In this document: positions 49,400-57,270 of the stretch, in pieces
Layout of the letters: each line of letters starts with the position of its first letter
Position numbering within the stretch: position 1 is the first letter of the stretch
NCBI RefSeq assembly: GCF_009936235.1
Contig: NZ_AP022314.1
Span: 2,418,001-2,482,000, forward strand
Length of the DNA stretch: 64,000 nt
From: Mycobacterium xenopi
GTDB lineage: Bacteria > Actinomycetota > Actinomycetes > Mycobacteriales > Mycobacteriaceae
Reading direction: 5' to 3'
The notes under the pieces: generated by a model
The model's database searches: none
Told to the model about the DNA's origin: nothing
The model's input: only the letters and a program-made list of their open reading frames with translations
Program-made: the position numbers and the translations under genes

Positions 49400-50117
49400 C
49401 GGCGTGCACCGGTTTTTGGAAGTACAGCGCGATGCTCTTGCCCAGTAGCGGGTTAAGCATCGATTCGGCCAGCCTGGTGATGCGAGGCCGCTGGGTGATG
49501 TCCCACACCAGCAGCTTGTGATAAGCGGCTACCGCCGGGTGATCCGGACGAGACAGTCCGACAAGGCATTTCAACCACCAGAACGGTGTGTGCAGTCCGT
49601 GGGCGTAATGTGCATGTACGAATTGCATTCCGGTGCCGATGATTTTGGCGCGCAGCGTGCTGGCTCGGTAGATCCGCACGTGGCCGCCCTCGTTGGTGTG
49701 GTACTCGTCGGACAGCAGCCAACACACTCTTTCGGGCAGCCACCGCGGCACGGTGACCGCCAAGGTGCCGCCGGCCTTCAACACGCGTGTCAATTCGTTG
49801 ATGGCCACCTCGTCCGCCGGGACATGTTCGAGAATTTCCGATGCAATGACGCAGTCGAAAGTGCCGTCCGGATAGGGCAGCGCCAGCGCGTCACCGACGA
49901 CGGTCTCGGCCGCGGCGAAGGCCGGCGCCTCACCGGTCTCGGCCATGGCGCGCAACACCTTGCTGACGTTGTCGAGTTCGGCGGCGTCCTGGTCGAAGGC
50001 GATCACGTTGGCCCCGCGGCGATACGCCTCGAAGCTATGCCGGCCAGCGCCGCACCCGACGTCGATGACCGCGCTTCCCGGACCGATGCCCAGCCGGTCG
50101 AAATCCACCGTCAGCAC
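49386..50117 (-). CDS. Class I SAM methyltransferase (MeT3-like?)
   Basis: 243 residues from GTG 50117. Motif I is AVIDVGCGAGRHSFEAYRRG, motif II/III ALPYPDGTFDCVIASEILEH, and motif IV EVAINELTRVLKAGGTLAVT; this is the Methyltransf_11 type. It overlaps the glycosyltransferase stop by seven bases and the toroid start by 14. In an MMP-like locus the natural role is 3-O-methylation of mannose units. This is an inference, and methylation of another glycan or small molecule is possible. Confidence 0.72.
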   Translation of the reverse strand: MLTVDFDRLGIGPGSAVIDVGCGAGRHSFEAYRRGANVIAFDQDAAELDNVSKVLRAMAETGEAPAFAAAETVVGDALALPYPDGTFDCVIASEILEHVPADEVAINELTRVLKAGGTLAVTVPRWLPERVCWLLSDEYHTNEGGHVRIYRASTLRAKIIGTGMQFVHAHYAHGLHTPFWWLKCLVGLSRPDHPAVAAYHKLLVWDITQRPRITRLAESMLNPLLGKSIALYFQKPVHAVELV

Positions 50118-51382
50118 GGCTCGCCCACCACGTCGGCGACACCGCGTTGCTGAGCTTTTCGGGCGATCGCACGTTCGTACACGGCTACCGTCTGCGCGGC
50201 CACGGATTCCCAGCTGTAGACCTCTAACGCGCGCCGCCGACCGGCCGCGCCGAGCCGTTGCCGCTCGCCGGGCGAGGCCAGCAGAGCACCGAGCACCCGG
50301 ATCAGGTCGACCGTGTCGCCCGGTCGCACCAACCGGGCGCAGCTGCCATCGGGCCCGAGCACCTCCGGCAATGCCCCGGCCCGGCTGGCCACGATCGGGG
50401 TGCCGCTGGCCATCGCCTCCACGGCGGGAAGCGAGAACCCCTCGTAAAGCGAAGGAATACAGGCAATTTCGGCAGACGCCAACAGACGAGCCAGCTCGGC
50501 GTCGGAGAGCCCGTTGGAGGTGTGCACGATATCGGAGATGCCGAGCTCGGCAATGAGCTTTTCGGTGGGTCCGTTGGGCTCCAGCTTGGCCACGAGCTGA
50601 ACCTCGAGGTCGTGGTCAACGCGCAGCCTGGCCACCGCGTGCAGCAGATGCCCCACACCCTTGAGTGGGGTGTCGGCGCTGGCGACGGCGATAATGCGGC
50701 CCGGCACGCGCGGCTGGTCAGCAGGTGCGAATAGGTCGGTGTCCACGCCCAACGGCACGACACACAGCTGGTCGGGGCGTACCCCGAAGTCCGCAGTAAT
50801 GTCAGCAGCCGACGACGACGACACCGTGACCAGATCCGGGATGCTGCGCGCGACTCGCTGCTGCATTTTCAAGAAGCCATACCAGCGGTGTACCAATGGT
50901 TTACGCCACCATCGCGCAGCCGATAACTCCAGCACCCGGTCGCGGGTGATCGGGTGATGCACAGTGGCCACTACCGGAAAGCCCATCGCCGAAATATCAA
51001 GCAGCCCAAAGCCCAAGCTCTGGTTGTCATGGACGACGTCGAAGTCGTGCTGTCGGTCGGCGAGCAGTCGGGCCATCCGGAGGCTGAATGTGCGCGGCTC
51101 CGGGAATCCTGCCGTCCACACCGTGGCCAATTCGAGAAGGTCGATTCGATCGCGGATTTCGCTGGGGCGCGGAATCCGGAACGGATCGGGTTCCCGGTAC
51201 ATGTCCAAGCTGGGTACTTTGCGAAGCACCACACGGGGATCGAGCACTTCGGGATAGGGCTGGCCGGAGAACACCTCGACTCGGTGGCCGAGCTCGACGA
51301 GGCCGCTGCTTAGGTAGCGGATATAGACGCCCTGTCCGCCGCAGTGTGTCTTGCTGCGGTAGGACAGCAAAGCGATCCGCAT
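50111..51382 (-). CDS. GT4-family glycosyltransferase (ManT-like?)
   Basis: 423 residues from ATG 51382; a GTG two codons upstream is also possible. The GT-B N-terminal domain has RIALLSYRSKTHCGGQGVYI and VEVFSGQPYP. The C-terminal donor domain has VPLGVDTDLFAP and EIACIPSLYEGFSLPAVEAM followed by ASGTPIV, the E-x7-E retaining motif. It is the first gene of the minus-strand operon and sits behind operator site 2. With its neighbours it matches the content of the methylmannose-polysaccharide locus, where ManT extends alpha-1,4-mannose chains. Substrate assignment is inferred. Confidence 0.75.
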   Translation of the reverse strand: MRIALLSYRSKTHCGGQGVYIRYLSSGLVELGHRVEVFSGQPYPEVLDPRVVLRKVPSLDMYREPDPFRIPRPSEIRDRIDLLELATVWTAGFPEPRTFSLRMARLLADRQHDFDVVHDNQSLGFGLLDISAMGFPVVATVHHPITRDRVLELSAARWWRKPLVHRWYGFLKMQQRVARSIPDLVTVSSSSAADITADFGVRPDQLCVVPLGVDTDLFAPADQPRVPGRIIAVASADTPLKGVGHLLHAVARLRVDHDLEVQLVAKLEPNGPTEKLIAELGISDIVHTSNGLSDAELARLLASAEIACIPSLYEGFSLPAVEAMASGTPIVASRAGALPEVLGPDGSCARLVRPGDTVDLIRVLGALLASPGERQRLGAAGRRRALEVYSWESVAAQTVAVYERAIARKAQQRGVADVVGEPC

Positions 51383-51451
51383 GCTCACGCCCGTTCTGTT
51401 ATGGCACCGCTCGCATCGGTCGCCCCAGAACCATCGACGACTTCGGCGAGC

Positions 51452-51476
51452 TGTCTGGACACGTGTCTGGACTATA
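51452..51476. promoter_or_regulatory. Candidate TetR operator, site 2, with overlapping -10
   Basis: TGTCTGGAC occurs twice in tandem (51452-51460 and 51464-51472). The 15 bases 51458-51472 are identical to those at 47576-47590, and GACACGTGTC is a perfect palindrome. On the minus strand TATAGT (51476-51471) just upstream and overlapping is a good -10 for the glycosyltransferase operon. Confidence 0.65.
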
Positions 51477-51635
51477 ATTTGACAACCTACGTGATGCAAT
51501 GCACCTCGCAGGACGTCAAACCCTCCCGATGCTACTGACCGCGCCGGCGCACAACTGCCGCGGGTGACGCCACTTGCGGGTGTGACGCAGATCAAACGCG
51601 GACTGTGACCGGCGTCATTGCGTAAATCGTCTACG

Positions 51636-51654
51636 TTAGGCAAGCCTCACCTGG
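51636..51654 (+). promoter_or_regulatory. Possible iron box (IdeR/DtxR-type)
   Basis: TTAGGCAAGCCTCACCTGG matches the 19-base mycobacterial iron-box consensus at about 14 positions. It lies 28 bases before the start of the DUF6400-type gene at 51683. The rest of the 300-base gap 51383-51682 holds operator site 2 and no gene. Confidence 0.4.
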
Positions 51655-51682
51655 GTTGGAGGAATCCCGCTGGAGAGGCAGC

Positions 51683-51925
51683 ATGCCCACCGACTCACAT
51701 GGCCTTGAATTCGTCTACGACCTGACCTTGGACGAGGTCAGGCGGCGTGCTGCGGTGTTTGAGGCGATCGGCGATGACTGGGACCCCGTCCAAGTATTGG
51801 CCGAAGAGGAACAGGCCTACGCGATGCTCTACGCCGACCTCGACGCCGATCAGCAGCGCCACTACGACGAGCTCGTCAAGGCTGGGGTGTTGCCACGCCG
51901 GGCGGTGGACCGTGCTGCCGATTGA
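51683..51925 (+). CDS. DUF6400-type small protein
   Basis: 80 residues from ATG 51683; an upstream ATG at 51656 overlaps the ribosome site region. The conserved core is EFVYDLTLDEVRRRAAVFEA, GDDWDPVQVLAEEEQAYAML, and HYDELVKAGVLP. It is acidic and helical, without membrane segments. The function is unknown. It overlaps the next small Cys-rich gene by 14 bases, so the pair is likely an operon, possibly under the iron-box-like site. Confidence 0.7.
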   Translation: MPTDSHGLEFVYDLTLDEVRRRAAVFEAIGDDWDPVQVLAEEEQAYAMLYADLDADQQRHYDELVKAGVLPRRAVDRAAD

Positions 51926-52142
51926 CCCGCAAGCCGACGCATGCCGACGCGCCTGGTTGGCGTGCCCCAACTGTGACCACGGCGCGTCGTGCGCCGAATG
52001 CCAGAGCGGTCGCAACTGCCACACTCACTGGCAGTACCTGATCGGTAACGAGGCAGCGGTGCTGCACTTGCAGTGCCCGACCTGTGCGCACTTCTGGTCG
52101 ATGGACACCCGCCCGGGGCGCGGTTGCCGCACCGCCGCCTGA
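51912..52142 (+). CDS. Small Cys/His-rich zinc-ribbon-like protein
   Basis: 76 residues from GTG 51912. Four metal-binding-like pairs are visible: CPNC, CAEC, the segment NCHTHW, and CPTC. The central CHTHWQYLIGNEAAVLHLQC is probably the folded core. I do not recognise a named family. It overlaps the DUF6400-type gene and ends 39 bases before pncA on the same strand. Cys spacing and the stable frame argue that it is a real gene. Confidence 0.6.
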   Translation: MLPIDPQADACRRAWLACPNCDHGASCAECQSGRNCHTHWQYLIGNEAAVLHLQCPTCAHFWSMDTRPGRGCRTAA

Positions 52143-52181
52143 GCACAAGCCGCGCCCACCGGCCGGCGATACGGTGGAGTT

Positions 52182-52748
52182 ATGCGGGCGTTGATCATCG
52201 TCGACGTGCAAAACGACTTTTGCGAAGGCGGCGCACTGCCGGTGGCCGGCGGCGCGGCCATCGCCCGCGCCATCAACGATTACTTGGCCACCGCGCCGGG
52301 CTACCAGCATGTGGTCGCCACGAAGGACCATCACATCGATCCCGGTGACCACTTCTCCGACCATCCCGACTACGTCTCCTCGTGGCCGCCGCACTGCGTG
52401 GCCGGCAGTCCCGGCGCCGACTTTCACCCCGACCTCGACACCAGCCGCATCGAGGCGGTGTTCCGCAAGGGCGCCTACTCGGCTGGTTACAGCGGGTTTG
52501 AAGGCACCGACGAGTCCGGCACGCCGCTGCTCGACTGGCTGCGGCAACACGGCGTCGACCGGGTCGACGTGGTTGGCCTGGCTACCGATCACTGCGTGCG
52601 CTCGACCGCCGAAGACGCCGCCCGCGCCGGATTGTCGACCCGGGTGCTGGTGGACCTGACCGCGGGGGTGGCGCCAGACTCGACAGCCGCAGCCATCGAG
52701 GAGATGCGCGACGCCGGAGTCGTGGTGGCCAAAGCGGTTGACGGGTGA
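52182..52748 (+). CDS. pncA: Nicotinamidase/pyrazinamidase
   Basis: 188 residues, close to M. tuberculosis PncA (186). Catalytic Asp in IIVDVQNDFCEGG, Lys in AVFRKGAYSAGY and Cys in LATDHCVRSTAEDAA are present. Metal ligands are in KDHHIDPGDHFSDHP and PPHC; the His corresponding to residue 57 is retained. It converts nicotinamide to nicotinate, and pyrazinamide to the active acid. No defect is seen. Position next to the Rv2041c-type importer is conserved with H37Rv. Confidence 0.95.
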   Translation: MRALIIVDVQNDFCEGGALPVAGGAAIARAINDYLATAPGYQHVVATKDHHIDPGDHFSDHPDYVSSWPPHCVAGSPGADFHPDLDTSRIEAVFRKGAYSAGYSGFEGTDESGTPLLDWLRQHGVDRVDVVGLATDHCVRSTAEDAARAGLSTRVLVDLTAGVAPDSTAAAIEEMRDAGVVVAKAVDG

Positions 52749-52773
52749 TCCGGCGCTCTTTCGCCGGCCCAGG

Positions 52774-53121
52774 TCACTGCGTGGCCGCCAACGCCAGTGA
52801 TGCGGCCGATAGCAGCAGATAGCCGCCCGGGAACGCGATGTTGGAGAGCACCCGTGCCCGAACGTGCGTAACGACGGCGCCGATGAAGAACAGCACCAGT
52901 CCCGCCGCAGCCGCCACACCGAGGATGCGCAGACCGAACAGGCCAGCGACGAGTCCGAGCGCTCCGGCGAGCTTGAGCGTTCCCAGCATCGGCAGCCACG
53001 ACCGCGGCACCCCGACCCGGGCCGAATTGGCCAGCACGAACTGAGCTGGGATGTAGTCCGCCACGGCGATCGCTGCGGTGACGACCGCGGTGAGCAGTGT
53101 GACGACGATGTATAGGCTCAT
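52774..53121 (-). CDS. DoxX-like small membrane protein
   Basis: 115 residues from ATG 53121. Four hydrophobic segments: IVVTLLTAVVTAAIAVADYI, LGTLKLAGALGLVAGLFGL, ILGVAAAAGLVLFFIGAVVT, and GGYLLLSAASLALAA. VPRSWLPMLGTLKLAGALGL is typical of the DoxX_2 group. It is divergent from the ECF sigma gene. DoxX genes commonly neighbour ECF41-type sigma factors, so the two may form one regulon. Confidence 0.75.
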   Translation of the reverse strand: MSLYIVVTLLTAVVTAAIAVADYIPAQFVLANSARVGVPRSWLPMLGTLKLAGALGLVAGLFGLRILGVAAAAGLVLFFIGAVVTHVRARVLSNIAFPGGYLLLSAASLALAATQ

Positions 53122-53197
53122 GGTGGTCTCCTCTACAACGGCGCGTTTGGTGGACGTGCTCACCTCCATGACGACGGCCACGTAGAAAAGGTGACCC

Positions 53198-54154
53198 ATG
53201 AGCGCGATTGAGGATCTTGCGTACCGGTTCGACGCTGATCGACCACACCTGCGGTCAGTTGCGTTTCACCTGCTTGGCTCGGCTGCCGACGCTGACGACG
53301 CCGTGCAATCGGCGTGGCTGAAAGCCAGCCGCGCTGACCCCAGCGCCGTCGAGAACCTGACCGGCTGGTTCACCACCATCACCGCCCGCGAGGCTCTCGA
53401 CCAATTACGGGCCCGCATCCGGCGAGCCGAGCAACCGCTGGGCGAGCCCAGCGACTGGGAGCGGACCTCCGCCGCGGCCACAGCACCGGCCGACGAGGAT
53501 GTGCTGCTGGCCGACGCGGTCAGTCGGGCACTCGTGGTTGTCCTGGACCGGCTGTCGCCGGCACAGCGTGTCGCTTTTGTGCTGCACGACCTGTTCGGTC
53601 TGCCGTTCGAGGCGATCGGCGATTTGTTGGACCGTTCCCCGACAGCGGCCAAAAAGCTGGCAAGCCGGGCCCGCCAGCGACTTCATGCCGACCCGGTCGC
53701 CGAGTCCCCTTGCACGCGTGAGCATCTGCAGATCGTAGAAGCATTCCTGGCGGCGTCCCGCGGCGGTGACATCCCGGCACTGCTGCAGCTGTTGGCCCCG
53801 GACGTCGTCCGCCGAGTCGACCGGATCCTGGTTCCCGACGACGTTCCCACCGAAATACGCGGCGCTCAGCAAGTTGCCGAGGAAACTCGACGGTTCGCCC
53901 ACCGCGCCAAAGTCGGTGTGGTGCTGCTCGTCGACGCAGTCCCCGGAATTGCGATCGCACCGCGAGCACAACTGCAGGCCTTGTTACGCATCGGAATTGG
54001 CGACGATGGGCGCATCCACACCATCGACATCGTCGGCGAGCCCGCACGGCTGCGCACCGCCGTGCTGACAGTTCCCGTTGCGGCACTCAGGAATTCCACA
54101 GCCGGTTCGGGTACCAACGACACCGTGCGAGCCTCGGAGCGCGATGAGTGCTAA
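53198..54154 (+). CDS. ECF sigma factor with SnoaL-like C-terminus (ECF41/SigJ type)
   Basis: 318 residues. Region sigma-2 has FHLLGSAADADDAVQSAWLK and ENLTGWFTTITAREALDQLR. Sigma-4 has RLSPAQRVAFVLHDLFGLPF and DLLDRSPTAAKKLASRARQRL. The C-terminal ~120 residues form a SnoaL/NTF2-like domain that modulates activity in this class, replacing an anti-sigma factor. The usual NPDKL-type linker motif is not obvious. The stop overlaps the ABC substrate-binding gene start by 11 bases, so it probably helps control the importer. DoxX lies divergent. In M. tuberculosis a different gene (Rv2042c) is at this spot. Confidence 0.85.
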   Translation: MSAIEDLAYRFDADRPHLRSVAFHLLGSAADADDAVQSAWLKASRADPSAVENLTGWFTTITAREALDQLRARIRRAEQPLGEPSDWERTSAAATAPADEDVLLADAVSRALVVVLDRLSPAQRVAFVLHDLFGLPFEAIGDLLDRSPTAAKKLASRARQRLHADPVAESPCTREHLQIVEAFLAASRGGDIPALLQLLAPDVVRRVDRILVPDDVPTEIRGAQQVAEETRRFAHRAKVGVVLLVDAVPGIAIAPRAQLQALLRIGIGDDGRIHTIDIVGEPARLRTAVLTVPVAALRNSTAGSGTNDTVRASERDEC

Positions 54155-55460
54155 CACGTTCGGACGGCGGGCGCTCTTGCGCGGCGGCGCGCTGCTCGGT
54201 GCGGCAGCAGTGCTGGCGTGGCCGCAAGCATGCAGCGGCGACGACGGGGCACTGACGTTCTTCTTCGCCGCCAACCCGGAGGAGGCCGATGCCAGGATGC
54301 GGGTCATCGACGCGTTTGCGCGCCAGCATCCCGACATCAAGGTTCGCACGCTGCTGTCCGGGCCCGGAGCGATGCAGCAAATCGCAACGTTTTGCGCCGG
54401 CGGCAAGTGCCCGGACGTGCTGATGGCCTGGGAGATGACGTACGCCGAGCTGGCCGACCGCGGCGTGTTGCTGGACCTCAATACCATGCTGGCACAAGAC
54501 AAAGACTTCGCCGCGCAGCTCAAGGCGGACAGCATCCCGTCGTTGTACGACACCTTCACATTCAATGGCGGACAGTACGCTCTCCCCGAGCAGTGGTCGG
54601 GGAATTACTTGTTTTACAACCGGCGACTCTTCGCTGACGCCGGCGTGCCGCCACCTCCGCGAAACTGGGAACAGCCGTGGAGCTTTGCTCAATTTCTGGA
54701 GACCGCGAGGGCGCTCACCAAGCGCGACGGCTCGGGACGGGCCACCCAGTGGGGATTCGTCGACACATGGGCCCCCCCGTACTCGGCTGGGCTCTTCGCG
54801 ATGAACAACGGCGCGCCGTGGTGTAGCCCGCGCAGGAACCCTACCCACGTCAACTTCGACAACGACGCGTTCATCGAAGGCGTCCAGTTTTATGCCGACC
54901 TCGCCACCAAGCACAGGGTGGCACCGACCGTCACCGAGCAGCAGTCGATGTCAACGATGGATCTGTTCTCCGTGGGGAAGGCCGCGATGGCGCTGGGCGG
55001 GCACTGGCGATACCAGACCTTCGACCGGGCCGAAGGGCTGGACTTCGACGTCACAATATTGCCGACCGGTCCCAAAGGCCAAGGCGCCCACTCGAACATC
55101 GGCACCACCGGTCTTGCCATCGCGGCCAGCAGTCCCCGCACAGAACAAGCTTGGGAATTCGTGAAATTCGCCGCCGGCCCGGTAGGACAGGCCCTCATCG
55201 GCGAATCCCGCTTATTTGTGCCGGTACTGCGATCGGCGATCGACTCGGGCGGATTCGCGAAGGCACATAGCAGGCTGCGCAACCTCGCCGTGCTCACCGG
55301 CGGGCCCGCCCATTCGGAAGGTCTGCCCATCAGTCCGGCGTGGGAGAAAGTCAACGCTCTCATCGACCGCAATTTCGGGCCGGTACTGCGCGGCGCTCGA
55401 CCGGCGACCTCGCTGACCGGGCTGACCGGTGCTGTTGAGGAAGTGCTGCGCAAACCATGA
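54144..55460 (+). CDS. Sugar ABC transporter substrate-binding protein (Rv2041c-like)
   Basis: 438 residues, extracytoplasmic family 1. The N-terminus GRRALLRGGALLGAAAVLAW has a twin-arginine start and a hydrophobic stretch ending PQACSG; the Cys could be lipidated, though the lipobox is imperfect. Family features are YALPEQWSGNYLFYNRRLFA, GKAAMALGGHWRYQTF and AWEFVKFAAGPVGQALIGES. The ATG lies within the sigma gene end and the stop shares ATGA with the first permease. The ligand is unknown; homologues bind oligosaccharides or glycerophosphodiesters. Confidence 0.88.
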   Translation: MSANTFGRRALLRGGALLGAAAVLAWPQACSGDDGALTFFFAANPEEADARMRVIDAFARQHPDIKVRTLLSGPGAMQQIATFCAGGKCPDVLMAWEMTYAELADRGVLLDLNTMLAQDKDFAAQLKADSIPSLYDTFTFNGGQYALPEQWSGNYLFYNRRLFADAGVPPPPRNWEQPWSFAQFLETARALTKRDGSGRATQWGFVDTWAPPYSAGLFAMNNGAPWCSPRRNPTHVNFDNDAFIEGVQFYADLATKHRVAPTVTEQQSMSTMDLFSVGKAAMALGGHWRYQTFDRAEGLDFDVTILPTGPKGQGAHSNIGTTGLAIAASSPRTEQAWEFVKFAAGPVGQALIGESRLFVPVLRSAIDSGGFAKAHSRLRNLAVLTGGPAHSEGLPISPAWEKVNALIDRNFGPVLRGARPATSLTGLTGAVEEVLRKP

Positions 55461-56410
55461 CAGCGACCGCCGAACCCACCGTCCTGGCGCAGGTCGCCCG
55501 GGCAGGCCGTAGTGCCACGAACCGGCGACGTGCCCGCGCGGGACGCTTATTCGTTGCGCCAAACCTGGTCGCGGTCGCAGTTTTCACGCTGTTCCCACTA
55601 GGTTTTTCGCTCTACATGAGCTTTCAGAGGTGGGATGTGTTCACCCCGCCGAAATTCGTCGGGCTGTCCAACTTCCGTAACCTGTTCACCGCCGATCCGC
55701 TATTCCTCATCGCGCTGACTAACACCGTGGTGTTCACCCTCGGCAGTGTGGTGCCCACGGTGGTCATCAGTCTCGTCGTCGCCGCGTTACTCAACCGAAA
55801 GATCAAGGGAATCGGGCTTTTCCGGACCGCGGCTTTCCTACCACTGGCAGTGTCATCGGTGGTGATCGCCGTGGTGTGGCAGTTCGTCTTCAACACCGAC
55901 AACGGATTGCTTAACATCATGCTCGGGTGGATCGGCATTAGCCCCATCCCGTGGCTGGTCGACCCGAAGTGGGCGATGGTCTCGCTGTGCTTGGTCAGTG
56001 TGTGGAAGAGCGTGCCGTTTGCCACTGTCGTGCTGCTGGCAGCCATGCAAGGGGTACCCGACACCCTCTACGAGGCGGCCAGGATCGACGGGGCCGGTGA
56101 GATACGACAGTTCGTCTCCATCACGGTGCCGCTGATCCGCGGCGCGGTGTCATTTGTGGTCGTCATTTCAATCATCCACGCATTCCAGGCATTTGACCTG
56201 GTCTACGTGCTCACCGGCCGCAATGGCGGGCCGGAAACCGGAACTTATGTGTTGGGCATCATGCTTTTCCAGCACGCTTTTGGATTCCTGGAGTTCGGTT
56301 ACGCTTCCGCGTTGGCATGGGTGATGTTCGCGATTTTGCTGGCCCTGACCGTGTTACAGCTGCGGTTCGCGCGGGGGCGATCCTGGGAGGTGGACCGTGG
56401 TCTCGGCTGA
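55457..56410 (+). CDS. Sugar ABC transporter permease, MalF type (Rv2040c-like)
   Basis: 317 residues with six membrane segments, starting APNLVAVAVFTLFPLGFSLY. The EAA loop that contacts the ATPase is LYEAARIDGAGEIRQFVSIT. It overlaps the substrate-binding gene by ATGA and the second permease by 14 bases. It forms the channel with the MalG-type partner downstream. Confidence 0.9.
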   Translation: MTATAEPTVLAQVARAGRSATNRRRARAGRLFVAPNLVAVAVFTLFPLGFSLYMSFQRWDVFTPPKFVGLSNFRNLFTADPLFLIALTNTVVFTLGSVVPTVVISLVVAALLNRKIKGIGLFRTAAFLPLAVSSVVIAVVWQFVFNTDNGLLNIMLGWIGISPIPWLVDPKWAMVSLCLVSVWKSVPFATVVLLAAMQGVPDTLYEAARIDGAGEIRQFVSITVPLIRGAVSFVVVISIIHAFQAFDLVYVLTGRNGGPETGTYVLGIMLFQHAFGFLEFGYASALAWVMFAILLALTVLQLRFARGRSWEVDRGLG

Positions 56411-57239
56411 GCGCATGATCAAGCATGGTGTGCTGCGCGGCGTTGCGCTCTACGTCGCTCTGACCGCTATTGCGTGGTGTGCGCTGTTCCCGATCCTGTG
56501 GGCGTTGTCTGGGTCGCTGAAGAGCGAGGGCGAAGTCAGCATGCCGACGCTGTTGCCGTCACACCCGCGGTGGTCCAATTACGCCGAGGTGTTCACCTTG
56601 ATCCCACTTGGACGCATGTTCTTCAACACGGTGCTGTATGCCGGATGCGTCACCGCCGGCCAGGTGTTCTTCTGCTCGCTCGCCGGCTACGCATTTGCGC
56701 GGTTGAGATTCCGGGGTCGCGATGCGCTGTTCGTTTTGTATCTGGGCACGTTGATGGTGCCGCTGACGGTGACGGTGATTCCGCAGTTCATTCTGATGCG
56801 ACTCTTCGGGTGGACCGATACACCCTGGGCGATGATCGTCCCCGGGTTGTTCGGCACCGCATTCGGCACCTATCTGATGCGGCAGTTCTTCCGCACCCTG
56901 CCAGTCGAACTCGAGGAAGCCGCGATTCTCGATGGATGTACGCCGTGGCAGATCTACTGGCGAATCCTGTTGCCGCACACCAGGCCCGCGCTCATGGTGC
57001 TCGCCGTACTCACCTGGGTCAACGTGTGGAACGACTTCCTGTGGCCGCTGGTGATGATCCAGCGCAACAGCATCGCCACGCTTACGCTCGGCTTGGTGCG
57101 CATGCAAGGCGAATACGTGGCTCGATGGCCGGTGCTGATGGCCGCGTCGATGCTCATCCTGTTGCCGCTGGTGGTCGTCTACGCCGTCGCGCAACGATCG
57201 TTCATCCGAGGTATCGCCGTCAGCGGACTCGGCGGGTGA
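56397..57239 (+). CDS. Sugar ABC transporter permease, MalG type (Rv2039c-like)
   Basis: 280 residues from GTG 56397. Six membrane segments; the N-terminus ALYVALTAIAWCALFPILWA and the EAA loop ELEEAAILDGCTPWQIYWRI are typical of MalG-type subunits. It lies between the MalF-type permease (14-base overlap) and the ATPase (31-base gap). Confidence 0.9.
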   Translation: MVSAERMIKHGVLRGVALYVALTAIAWCALFPILWALSGSLKSEGEVSMPTLLPSHPRWSNYAEVFTLIPLGRMFFNTVLYAGCVTAGQVFFCSLAGYAFARLRFRGRDALFVLYLGTLMVPLTVTVIPQFILMRLFGWTDTPWAMIVPGLFGTAFGTYLMRQFFRTLPVELEEAAILDGCTPWQIYWRILLPHTRPALMVLAVLTWVNVWNDFLWPLVMIQRNSIATLTLGLVRMQGEYVARWPVLMAASMLILLPLVVVYAVAQRSFIRGIAVSGLGG

Positions 57240-57270
57240 GCCTGACAAGTTTCGAAAGCGAGTATCTGCA

